Shown here: positions 1 to 6,652 of the stretch, piece by piece
Position numbering within the stretch: position 1 is the first letter of the stretch
Layout: each line of letters opens with the position of its first letter
Source of the DNA: Planctomycetota bacterium
Lineage (GTDB): Bacteria > Planctomycetota > MHYJ01 > JACPRB01
DNA length: 40,639 bases
Assembly: GCA_016190155.1 (NCBI GenBank)
Contig: JACPRB010000291.1
Location: forward strand, 1-40,639
Reading direction: 5' to 3'
The notes under the pieces: generated by a model
Database searches by the model: none
What the model saw: only the letters and a program-made list of their open reading frames with translations
Told to the model about the DNA's origin: nothing
Position numbers and translations under genes: made by a program

Positions 1-1
1 A

Positions 2-1477
2 GCGATCGTCATCGTCCTGCTGGGAGCGACGACGGTCATCGCGGCCAACCCCACGATCCTCCTGGAGCGCTTCAGCGACCTCGGGTCGTCGCAGGGCGCG
101 CGCTGGACCTTCTGGTCGACGACCCTTGCCGCGGCACTGCGGCAACCCTTGCTGGGGTTCGGCATCGGCACGCACCCGGTGGCGTACCACCCCTTCCAGC
201 CGGCCGAGATCGCCGGGCAGGTCCACCACGCGCACAACGAATACGTCAACGCGGCGTTCGAGGGCGGCGCGGTGTGGATCGCGCTGCTGCTGGCGGGAAT
301 GGTCGCGTGGTTCGCGCGGGCGCGTCGCGCCACGCGCACCGCGCAGGGACCGGACCGGATCGTGGGCGCCGCCGCCCTCGCGGCCGTCGCGGCCGTGGCC
401 GTGCACTCGCTCGTCGACTTCGATCTCCAGATCACGGCGGTGGGGCTTCTGTTCGCGACCCTGATCGGCACCGCGCCGCGCGGCGACGCGCCTCCGCGGC
501 GATTCGTGGCACCCGCCGTCGCGCTGGTCGGATTGGCCGTCGCGGCCGTGCTGGCGTTCGCGCCCCTGCGCGCGCTGGCGCTGTCCCCGTACGATCATGC
601 GTTGGCCTGGAAGCACGCGCGCGAGGCGCAGCGGGCCGACAGTCCCGCGCTCGCCGACCGGCGTTTCGAAAAGGCGGCGGATCTGTGGCCGGCGCATCCG
701 GATCTCCAGCGCGAGGCCGGGCTCTGGTTCTGGGAGGGCGGCCAACGGGACCGCGCGGCCAAGTGCCTGCGGCGTCTCTTCAGCCAGCGGCCGCGCGATG
801 TGGCCGGCGTGATGGACGAGATCTGGGATCCGGAACGCGACGTGGCGGAATATGAGGTATTGCTCCCGCCGGGACCGGCGGCTCGGGCGGAGATGGCGGG
901 CGCTCTCGTGGATCGCGGCTACTGGCGCCAGGGGATGGAGCTGTTCGATCGCGGCCCGGCGGACGCGGCGGCGTTCGACGCGTTCGCCGGGGCGCTGCGG
1001 CGGGCGGGCCAGTGGGGCTTGGAGGCGGACGTGCGCGATCGGCGATTGCAGATGAAGTCGGACGCGGCGGCTTACGCCGCGGCGGCGCAGGCGTGGAGCC
1101 GGTTGGACGCGTATGAGCGGGCGCTGGAGCACGCCACCACGGCCACGCGGCTGGATCCCGCCAACGCGGCCTGGCACGCGATCAAGGGGGAGATCCTGCG
1201 CGCGCACGGCGATCGAATGTCGGCGCTGGAGGCCGTCGTCGAGGCCGTGCGATTGGCGCCGAGGGAGCTGGCCACCCGGATTCTGCGAGCGCGGCTGTAC
1301 GTGGATCTGGAGATGTGGGGGCCCGCGGCGGAGGATGTGGCGGAGATCACGCGATCGCGTCCTGCGTTCCCGCAATCGCCCGAGGCGGCGGCGGCTCGAA
1401 AAGCGGCGGAGGCGTACGTGAAGCGCCATCCCGACGACGCGGCGGCGCAGGGGCTCTTGAGGGCGCTCACGCCGTAG
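2..1477 (+). CDS. O-antigen ligase-like membrane protein with C-terminal TPR region (5' truncated)
   Basis: The frame is open from the first bases of the window, so the N-terminus lies outside it; 491 residues are visible. The first ~150 residues hold hydrophobic segments and the motif HHAHNEYVNAAFEGG, which matches the HN(D/E)Y...E.G loop of the O-antigen ligase/Wzy_C family. These inner-membrane enzymes transfer or polymerise lipid-linked glycans in the periplasm. After the last membrane segment (around ALVGLAVAAVLAFAPL) the protein continues for about 300 soluble residues in helical, Ala-rich TPR-like repeats, for example the YERALEHATTATRLDPANAA unit. A ligase domain with a TPR tail is a known arrangement. 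The gene converges on and overlaps the next gene by 11 bp. It is separated from the main polysaccharide operon by other genes, so its substrate is uncertain. An ATG or TTG inside the frame (such as 149) is not the real start. Confidence 0.75.
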   Translation, partial: AIVIVLLGATTVIAANPTILLERFSDLGSSQGARWTFWSTTLAAALRQPLLGFGIGTHPVAYHPFQPAEIAGQVHHAHNEYVNAAFEGGAVWIALLLAGMVAWFARARRATRTAQGPDRIVGAAALAAVAAVAVHSLVDFDLQITAVGLLFATLIGTAPRGDAPPRRFVAPAVALVGLAVAAVLAFAPLRALALSPYDHALAWKHAREAQRADSPALADRRFEKAADLWPAHPDLQREAGLWFWEGGQRDRAAKCLRRLFSQRPRDVAGVMDEIWDPERDVAEYEVLLPPGPAARAEMAGALVDRGYWRQGMELFDRGPADAAAFDAFAGALRRAGQWGLEADVRDRRLQMKSDAAAYAAAAQAWSRLDAYERALEHATTATRLDPANAAWHAIKGEILRAHGDRMSALEAVVEAVRLAPRELATRILRARLYVDLEMWGPAAEDVAEITRSRPAFPQSPEAAAARKAAEAYVKRHPDDAAAQGLLRALTP

Positions 1478-2036
1478 GGCGTTCGCTGAGGGCGGATTCT
1501 AGGCGTTCGCTGACCCCAAGGTACGCCGCCCATTTCCTCATGTAATCGACGTCCGGGGCGCGCGCGATCTTGAGCATCTCCTCGACATCGAGCTGATCCT
1601 TCCGCCGGTGGGCGACGAGCTTGAGCAGAACGACGTCTTCCAGGGCCATCACCTGCACGGGGCGGCCCTCGAGAGTGAACGACCTGCGCCGGCCCAGGGC
1701 GGATTCGAGGAACTTGTTCTCGATGAGAAACAGGTCCACTTCCCAAACGTTCCGATCCTCGAAGCGCGTGACCTTGACCTTTCGCATTCCGGAGACGACA
1801 TCTCGAAATCCCTTCTGCTGCTCTTCCGGAACGTTAAAACCGGCCTGTTCCAGCGAGCCGAGCAGGGTCACAAGGGCTTCGCCGCCGGCGGCGACGGCAA
1901 GGTCCGCGTCGTAGGTAGGTCGCGGAATCCCCCAGGTACGCACGGCGAATCCACCCATGATCATGTAGGGGAGGTTCAACGACTCAATGGTGGAGATCAC
2001 GCGCAGAAGAAGGCGTTGGATCGGAAGCTCCGTCAT
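1467..2036 (-). CDS. nucleotidyltransferase-fold protein (AbiEii/DUF6036-like), possible toxin
   Basis: 189 residues. Near the N-terminus the sequence YMIMGGFAVRTWGIPRPTYD followed by ADLAV gives the GG...(D/T).D pattern of minimal nucleotidyltransferases of the DNA polymerase-beta fold: the Gly-Gly nucleotide-binding turn, then an Asp pair about 17 residues later. A later acidic stretch (WEVDLFLIEN) supplies the likely third metal ligand. The C-terminal half (ALEDVVLLKLVAHRRKDQLD) matches the helix seen in AbiEii-like proteins and related families. Its ATG overlaps the stop of a 70-codon gene upstream (ATGA), so the two are translationally coupled. Small partner plus minimal nucleotidyltransferase is the layout of several toxin-antitoxin and abortive-infection modules. 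The fold is well supported; the toxin role is inferred from the layout only. The 3' end overlaps the convergent ligase gene by 11 bp. Confidence 0.7.
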   Translation of the reverse strand: MTELPIQRLLLRVISTIESLNLPYMIMGGFAVRTWGIPRPTYDADLAVAAGGEALVTLLGSLEQAGFNVPEEQQKGFRDVVSGMRKVKVTRFEDRNVWEVDLFLIENKFLESALGRRRSFTLEGRPVQVMALEDVVLLKLVAHRRKDQLDVEEMLKIARAPDVDYMRKWAAYLGVSERLESALSERPTA

Positions 2037-2245
2037 GGGAGTCTCCGCAGATGTTCGAGCATGATGGCATCGCTGGCTTCGTGCTCCTCCCGGATGATTT
2101 CGAGGCGCCGGCGCCGCTCCTCGTCGGGCAATTCACACAAGGTCCGCCAGGCCAAGCTCATGAGTTCCTCGACCTCCCGCCATCGTTCCTCGGGCGTCAT
2201 GGCGCGATAGGCCTGGATTTTCTCGGCGCTCAGCATGCACTTCAT
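2033..2245 (-). CDS. small hypothetical protein, partner of the nucleotidyltransferase
   Basis: 70 residues, highly charged and predicted mostly helical (TPEERWREVEELMSL, then DEERRRRLEIIREEHEASDA). No known domain recognised. The start is taken at the ATG at 2245; a second ATG three codons downstream (2236) is possible and neither has a strong Shine-Dalgarno. It overlaps the following nucleotidyltransferase gene by 4 bp. Size, charge and position upstream of the enzyme are what an antitoxin-like partner would show, but no DNA-binding motif is visible. The reading frame can be extended far upstream through the lipoprotein gene; that extension is a shadow of the gene on the same strand in another frame. 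Confidence 0.6.
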   Translation of the reverse strand: MKCMLSAEKIQAYRAMTPEERWREVEELMSLAWRTLCELPDEERRRRLEIIREEHEASDAIMLEHLRRLP

Positions 2246-2334
2246 TGTAGTCGTGCCGGGAACATGAGTCGAGCGAACCTTATCGAGGTGACCAGAAACG
2301 GCTGAACTGTCGAAGGGATGAACGGACGAACGAC

Positions 2335-3330
2335 TCAGGGTTTGCTGGCGTACCCGATCCGCGAGACCCCGCCGTTGGTATCGGCCATGTACCACATGCG
2401 CGTCGTCGATCCGTCCAGCACGACGAACGGCGAGTAGACGTCGTTTTCCTCCCAGCTTCCCGCGGCGCCGGGCCCGAGCACGGGATTGCCCGCGTATTTC
2501 GTCCAGGTGGCGCCGTTCGTGGAAGTCGCGGTTCCGATTCTCTCGTTGGGTCCTTGGTTGCCGCCGTACCACATCAGGTAGGTCGTGCCGTCGAACGCGA
2601 CGGCGGGGCTTCGCGGACCGTCGGCGTCCCATGAGCCGGGCGGGCCGGCGGGCAGGACGGGATTGCCCGCGTATTTCGCCCACACGACGCCATCGGCAGA
2701 GGTGGCGAAGCCGATCGCCATTCCGCCGGCGTTGCCGCCGGCGTACCACATCTTGTAAGCGCCGCCCTCGTAGAGGACGGTTGGATCGTTCACGCCGCCG
2801 GAATCCCAACTGCCGGCGAGGCCCGCCGTGAGGACGGGGTTGCTCGCAGACTTCGTCCAGGTGACGCCGTCGGGGGAGGTAGCCAGTCCGATCTGGCTGG
2901 CCCCCGCGGCGCTCTGGCCGAAGTACCACAGGCGATAGGTCGTACCGTCGAAGGTGACGGCGGTCATTCCGACCGCCTCGGAATCCCAGGATCCCGCGGG
3001 GCCGGGAGCCAGCACCGGGGTGGCCCGTTTTGTCCAGGTGACGCCGTCGAGGGAGGTGGCGTATCCGATGCGCCACAGAGTGCCGTCGGCCGTGCCGTCG
3101 TACCACATCTGCCACGATGAGGCGCCCGCGCGGCGCACGCAGGGAGACGCGACGTTCAAGGAATCCCACGTGCCGCCGGGGCCTGGGTTGAGCACGGGGT
3201 TGCCCGTGTATCTGGTCCAGGCCACCACGCCGCCGCCTCCGCCGTCTCCTCCGCTGCCACCGCTCCCTCCGCCTCCACCCCCGCAGGCGAGGGCGATGAT
3301 GGCCAACGCGGCAATCACGAATCGTGTCAT
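2335..3330 (-). CDS. lipoprotein with five beta-propeller-like repeats (GH43/GH130-like)
   Basis: 331 residues. The start at 3330 is chosen because an excellent Shine-Dalgarno (AAGGGAGGAC) lies just upstream and because it begins a signal peptide, MTRFVIAALAIIALAC, whose Cys fits a slightly unusual lipobox (ALAC). The mature N-terminus is a Gly/Ser linker. The rest consists of five copies of a ~58-residue unit: W(T/A)KYAGNPVL.PGP.GSWD, then a V.FDGTTY.MWY.G stretch, then IG.ATS.DG. This resembles the blades of five-bladed glycoside-hydrolase propellers (GH43, GH32, GH130). I cannot assign catalytic acids with confidence, so it may only bind sugars. The repeats are similar at the DNA level, suggesting recent internal duplication. 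It probably faces the periplasm or outside of the cell. Confidence 0.75.
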   Translation of the reverse strand: MTRFVIAALAIIALACGGGGGGSGGSGGDGGGGGVVAWTRYTGNPVLNPGPGGTWDSLNVASPCVRRAGASSWQMWYDGTADGTLWRIGYATSLDGVTWTKRATPVLAPGPAGSWDSEAVGMTAVTFDGTTYRLWYFGQSAAGASQIGLATSPDGVTWTKSASNPVLTAGLAGSWDSGGVNDPTVLYEGGAYKMWYAGGNAGGMAIGFATSADGVVWAKYAGNPVLPAGPPGSWDADGPRSPAVAFDGTTYLMWYGGNQGPNERIGTATSTNGATWTKYAGNPVLGPGAAGSWEENDVYSPFVVLDGSTTRMWYMADTNGGVSRIGYASKP

Positions 3331-3454
3331 GGCGAGTCCTCCCTTGACGAATGGCGACGGAGGACGAGAAGTTTTAAACCCACGTTCCTCTTCTTCCGTG
3401 ACTCGGGGGTTCCCCGCTCGGACGAACATATCTTGCACATTGGAATCACATTTC

Positions 3455-3605
3455 GGCATGGCTCAAGTGCGGGTAACACTTTGGCGGCTGCTCTACGCGG
3501 CGGACCAGCATCCAATCTGCTGGCCATCATGCGCTTCTGCGAAAACGGGCTGCCTTGGGGAGCCGCCAAAATGTTACCTTCCATGGGTCTTGGCTGAGCC
3601 ATGCC
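3455..3605. repeat. long imperfect inverted-repeat element
   Basis: Nested inverted repeats fill most of the ~295-bp gap between the lipoprotein start and the truncated ATPase. Outer arms: 3455-3465 (GGCATGGCTCA) against 3595-3605, perfect over 11 bp. Inner arms: 3472-3489 (GGTAACACTTTGGCGGCT) against 3561-3578, matching at 17 of 18 positions. In the loop a further hairpin, CCAGCA at 3505-3510 with TGCTGG at 3518-3523, caps the structure. The spacers between the outer and inner arms differ (6 and 16 bp). It could be a MITE-like element, a structured RNA or a bidirectional terminator; no T-tract is present. Confidence 0.6.
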
Positions 3606-3625
3606 CACATTTCTATTACACAATA

Positions 3626-3766
3626 GTGACCCCTCGACGCGCGCGCTCTCTCCTGCTGGAGCGCCTCCAGGCGGTCCCGGCCGTCGCCCTTGTCGGACCC
3701 CGCGAGTGCGGCAAGACGACGCTGGCCCGCTCCCTGGGAAGCGCTTATTTCGACCTGGAACATCCG
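3626..3766 (+). pseudogene. truncated AAA ATPase (AAA_14/DUF4143 family), N-terminal fragment
   Basis: A GTG at 3626 opens a frame reading VTPRRARSLLLERLQAVPAV, then ALVGPRECGKTTLARSLG and AYFDLEHP. This is the N-terminus of the AAA_14 family: a Walker A GPRECGKTT followed by the FDLE segment. Intact members are about 380-450 residues and have a C-terminal DUF4143 domain; only about 46 codons remain. The frame runs straight into the end of the IS66 remnant at about 3764-3768, and nothing resembling the rest of the ATPase is found on the other side of the element at 4761 onward. The insertion was therefore accompanied or followed by a deletion. Confidence 0.65.
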
Positions 3767-3843
3767 TGTCCTTCCGGCAATCGTGCGTGCGGCGGGCCTG
3801 CTGGGCGAGGTAGGTTTTGGTCGTTCAACCAGGAGGAACGGCC

Positions 3844-4155
3844 ATGGCCGACAGGAATGGACAGGCGCTCGCCGGGCTGCGGCGACGCTTCGACGAGTGG
3901 CGACGGTTGCGGCCGCGAAGGAGTCGCATTCCCGAGCCCCTGTGGGGCACAGCCGTCCAGGCAGCGCGTGAACACGGGATCTCGAAGACGTCGCAGCGGC
4001 TGAAGCTGGACTACTACTCGCTGAAGAGCCGGCTGGAGGCGAGGGAGGCGCGGCGATCGGAGGCGATCGAGTTCGTGGAGGTCAACCCAAAGGCGCTGTC
4101 GTCGGGGCCGGAGTGCGTGCTGGAGATGCAAGACCGCCACGGACGGCGGTTGCGG
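3844..4155 (+). pseudogene. IS66 TnpA-like protein, copy 1, 3' truncated
   Basis: Starts at ATG 3844 behind AGGAGGAACGGCC. The product begins MADRNGQALAGLRRRFDEWR and matches copy 2 on the other strand along most of its length (shared REHG, SKTS/CKTS, DYYSLK, FVEV, VLEM and GRRLR blocks, roughly three quarters identical by eye). After GRRLR, near codon 104, the sequence runs into the antisense of the TnpB fragment and the homology ends. TnpA is the small accessory protein that precedes TnpB and the transposase in IS66 elements. The divergence between the two copies shows they are not a recent duplication. Confidence 0.7.
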
Positions 4156-4292
4156 AAGATGAAAACCCACCCGGAGAATGGGTCGCGCGACAACTCGTCA
4201 CGCGCCACGCGAGCCAGACCATCGATCCCCTTGCGGAAGTCCACCGGTTCGACCGCCACCAGCACCCGCATCTGCGGCGTGACCTGGATCAC
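4143..4292 (-). pseudogene. IS66 TnpB N-terminal fragment
   Basis: About 50 codons starting with a GTG at 4292 that overlaps the TnpA stop. The product contains VEPVDFRKGIDGLA and DPFSGWVFIFRNRR, the diagnostic N-terminal blocks of the IS66 accessory protein TnpB (usually about 115 residues). Homology stops at the FRNRR block, where the frame enters the antisense of TnpA copy 1. The fragment cannot encode a functional protein. Confidence 0.75.
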
Positions 4293-4663
4293 CGCCGATC
4301 TCTCCAGAGCGTTCGCGCCAAGGCCTCGGCGCCGGCGGTGTCGCGCATCTCAACGCGCAGGCGCCGTCCCTGACGGTCGTGCATCTCCAGCACGCACGCG
4401 GGCGCCGACAGCACGTTCGGCGCGACTTCCACGAACTCGATGGTCCCAGACCGTCTGGCGTTCGTCGCGGCCAGCCGGTGCTTCAGCGAGTAGTAGTCGA
4501 TCTTGAGCCGCCGCGAGGTCTTGCAGACCCCGTGCTCACGAGCTGCCTCGACGGCAGCGATCCACAGGGGCTCCGGAATGCGCGTCCGCCGCTGCCGCAG
4601 CCGCCGCCACTCGTCGAAGCGCCGCTCCAGCCCGGCGAGTCCCTGACCGTTGCTTCCTGCCAT
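4289..4663 (-). CDS. IS66 family accessory protein TnpA, copy 2
   Basis: 124 residues from ATG 4663, preceded by GTGGAGGAACGGCC. The sequence begins MAGSNGQGLAGLERRFDEWR and has a helix-turn-helix-like helical N-terminal half (EPLWIAAVEAAREHGVCKTS), followed by DYYSLKHRL and a C-terminal beta segment (IEFVEVAP, CVLEMHDRQGRRLRVE). It is apparently full length for this family and overlaps the TnpB fragment by 4 bp, as in intact IS66 elements. With TnpB truncated and TnpC absent it probably has no function now. Confidence 0.75.
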   Translation of the reverse strand: MAGSNGQGLAGLERRFDEWRRLRQRRTRIPEPLWIAAVEAAREHGVCKTSRRLKIDYYSLKHRLAATNARRSGTIEFVEVAPNVLSAPACVLEMHDRQGRRLRVEMRDTAGAEALARTLWRDRR

Positions 4664-4784
4664 GGCCGTTCCTCCACGTTGAACGGCCAAAGCCTACCCC
4701 GCTCAGGCGGGCGGCCGCACGCACGATTGCCGGAAGGACACGCTTGCCGGAAGGGCACAATACACCTGGTCCACTATAGGGTGA

Positions 4785-5915
4785 TCAATGACACGCAGCC
4801 CGCACGATCTCCGCCACCCGCGCCAGATCGCCCTCCGTCATCTGGGAGCCGCTGGGCAGGCAAAGCCCGCGATCGAAGAGCGCCTCCGCCACGGATCCTC
4901 CGACCCGGCGGCACTCCGCGAAGACCGGCTGCAGGTGCATCGGCTTCCATACGGGTCGCGCCTCGATGTTCTCCGCCTCCAGGCGAAGCCGGACGTCCTC
5001 CCGCGTCGCGCCGAACTCGCGAGGGTCGACGAGGATGACAGAAAGCCATCGCGTGGCGGTGCCATAGGAAGCTTCGGGCATGAAGGTGATACCCGGGAGA
5101 TCCTTGAGAGCGGCCCGATAGAAGTCGAAATTGCGGCGGCGCTGTTGGACGCGCGGCGCCAGGACGCGCAGCTGTCCGCGACCGATGCCGGCGAGGACGT
5201 TGCTCAGCCGGTAGTTGTACCCGACGTGCGAGTGCTGGTAATGAGGCGCGGGATCGCGGGCCTGGGTGGCCAGGAAACGGGCTTTCTCGATGAGGGCGCC
5301 GTCGTCCGAAACGAGCATCCCGCCGTTGGACGTAGTGATGATCTTGTTGCCGTTGAACGAGAAAGCGCCAGCCGCGCCGAACGTCCCGGGGGCACGCCCT
5401 TTGTACGTCGCCCCGAGGCACTCCGCGGCGTCCTCGATGAGGGCGACATCGTGGCGCCGGCAGGCGGCGAGGATGGGCTCGATGTCCGCGCTCTGGCCAT
5501 AGAGGTGGACGAGGACGACGGCTCGCGGCACTCGCCCGCGCCGCGCGCAGGCGTCAAGATCCGCCGAGAGAAGGCCCGGGTCCATGTTCCAGCTGGCGCG
5601 GTCGGAATCGACGAAGACGGGCCGGCCGCCCTCGTAGATGATGGGATTGGCGCTGCCGGCGAACGTGAGGGTGGAGCAGAGGACTTCGTCGCCGGGTTTG
5701 ACGCCGGCGAGCTTGAGGGCGAGATGGATGGCGGCGGTGCCGCAGGAGAGGGCGGCCGCGTGCTTGGCGCCTACGGCGGCGCAGAACTCCTTCTCAAACG
5801 CATCGACGTGAGGGCCGACGGGGGCGATCCAATTGGAGGCGAAGGCTTCCTGGACGAGAGGAAGTTCGTCGCCGCTCATGTGGGGCGGCGAAAGGTAGAC
5901 GCGCGGACGATTCAC
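4785..5915 (-). CDS. pglE: DegT/DnrJ/EryC1/StrS sugar aminotransferase, PglE-like
   Basis: 376 residues, GTG start at 5915 behind AAAGG. It belongs to the PLP-dependent sugar-nucleotide aminotransferases: SCGTAAIHLALKLAGVKPGD (PLP phosphate region), EDAAECLGATYKG (Asp contacting the pyridine nitrogen), and FSFNGNKIITTSNGG, where the Lys forms the Schiff base. That last motif, with Asn-Gly-Asn before Lys, is characteristic of PglE/LegC-type enzymes that aminate the 4-keto group of UDP-4-keto-6-deoxy-GlcNAc using glutamate. The adjacent PglD-like acetyltransferase (11-bp gap) and the PglF-like dehydratase in the same operon support this substrate. It is the last gene of the polysaccharide operon; the IS66 remnant lies just beyond its stop. 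The alternative is a related 4-amino sugar such as a perosamine-type product. Confidence 0.85.
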   Translation of the reverse strand: MNRPRVYLSPPHMSGDELPLVQEAFASNWIAPVGPHVDAFEKEFCAAVGAKHAAALSCGTAAIHLALKLAGVKPGDEVLCSTLTFAGSANPIIYEGGRPVFVDSDRASWNMDPGLLSADLDACARRGRVPRAVVLVHLYGQSADIEPILAACRRHDVALIEDAAECLGATYKGRAPGTFGAAGAFSFNGNKIITTSNGGMLVSDDGALIEKARFLATQARDPAPHYQHSHVGYNYRLSNVLAGIGRGQLRVLAPRVQQRRRNFDFYRAALKDLPGITFMPEASYGTATRWLSVILVDPREFGATREDVRLRLEAENIEARPVWKPMHLQPVFAECRRVGGSVAEALFDRGLCLPSGSQMTEGDLARVAEIVRAACH

Positions 5916-5926
5916 GTGCAGCCTTT

Positions 5927-6571
5927 CTAGTCCCTGACTTGTTTGATGACCTTGGCGGGGACACCGACAGCAACGCTTCGTGCGGGAATATTGCAGATGA
6001 CGGCAGCGCCGGCCCCAACGATGGATCGAGCACCAATACGAATGGATGGGATGACCGATGCTCCGAGACCAACGTGCGCCCCTTCGCCCACATGGACACA
6101 GCCCCCAAGGGCGGCCTTGGGCGAGATGTGGGCGTAATCGCCGATCACGTTGTCATGTTCGATCACGGCACCCGAGTTGATGATGCAGCCAAGGCCGATG
6201 CGGGCTTCGGTGTGGATGATCGCAAGCGGGCCGATGAAGGTCCCTTCCTCGACGATCGCGGTAGGCGAGACCATGGCGCTCGGATGGACGATCGTGGCGA
6301 TGGCGATGCCCTTCTGGCGAAGGCGATCGTGGATGAGGTGTCGCCGTTCGTTGTGCCCGATACCGAGCGCGATGTTGGCCTCCTTGGGTAGGTCCTCCAG
6401 GGCAGCAGCGGCGGCGATGATGGGACGATCGAGAACGCGCGTTCCCACCTTAGCAGGATCGTCGTCCAGGAAGGCACACAGGTCGAAACGGTCAGCGAGG
6501 AGAGCGGCTTCGCCGACGACTTTGCCGTGTCCGCCGGCACCGAAGACATAGAGAAGCAGGCGATTATCCAC
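5927..6571 (-). CDS. pglD: PglD-like sugar O/N-acetyltransferase (NeuD family)
   Basis: 214 residues, GTG start at 6571 with a strong GAGGAGGT upstream. The N-terminal ~80 residues form the Rossmann-like UDP-sugar-binding domain (VFGAGGHGKVVGEA). The C-terminal part is a left-handed beta-helix with hexapeptide repeats (IGPLAIIHTEARIGLGCIIN, GAVIEHDNVIGDYAHISP), ending in VAVGVPAKVI. The His of the EHDN segment is where the catalytic base lies in PglD. The expected reaction is acetyl-CoA-dependent N-acetylation of UDP-4-amino-6-deoxy-GlcNAc, giving UDP-N,N'-diacetylbacillosamine. Its position immediately before the PglE-like gene is the classic pairing. NeuD-type O-acetylation of another sugar cannot be excluded. 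Confidence 0.85.
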   Translation of the reverse strand: MDNRLLLYVFGAGGHGKVVGEAALLADRFDLCAFLDDDPAKVGTRVLDRPIIAAAAALEDLPKEANIALGIGHNERRHLIHDRLRQKGIAIATIVHPSAMVSPTAIVEEGTFIGPLAIIHTEARIGLGCIINSGAVIEHDNVIGDYAHISPKAALGGCVHVGEGAHVGLGASVIPSIRIGARSIVGAGAAVICNIPARSVAVGVPAKVIKQVRD

Positions 6572-6652
6572 GCTGATGGCTCACCTCCTCAGGCTTGCTT
6601 CTTGTGAACTCGGACACGGTGAAAGCAACCCGCCGTTCGGGGGCACCTGATC

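Larger units (their letters stand above)
3764..4760. mobile_element. IS66-family remnant: two partial copies in inverted orientation
   Basis: The left end (3765 onward) and the right end (reading inward from about 4741) share the same GTGTCCTTCCGGCAATCGTG followed by CGTGCGGC, then similar leader sequences and a GGAGGAACGGCC ribosome-binding site before a TnpA gene. The left copy runs rightward and stops near 4150; the right copy runs leftward through TnpA and into the first 50 codons of TnpB. The two meet near 4143-4155. No TnpC (DDE transposase) is present, so the element cannot move by itself. The right end carries one extra diverged terminal unit (4741-4759) adjacent to the shared one. 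No convincing 8-bp target duplication was found. Confidence 0.75.

Noticed and set aside
2246-3169. Long N-terminal extension of the 70-aa gene at 2033-2245
   Set aside because: It overlaps the lipoprotein gene in another frame and is Arg-rich without motifs; the 70-codon start at 2245 fits the operon structure.
3751-4775. Possible target-site duplication around the IS66 remnant
   Set aside because: ACCTGG occurs near both sides, but at different distances from the ends and shorter than the 8 bp expected for IS66. Deletion of flanking sequence makes it unreliable.
4788-5930. 380-codon plus-strand frame opposite pglE
   Set aside because: Antisense shadow of a strongly supported aminotransferase gene.
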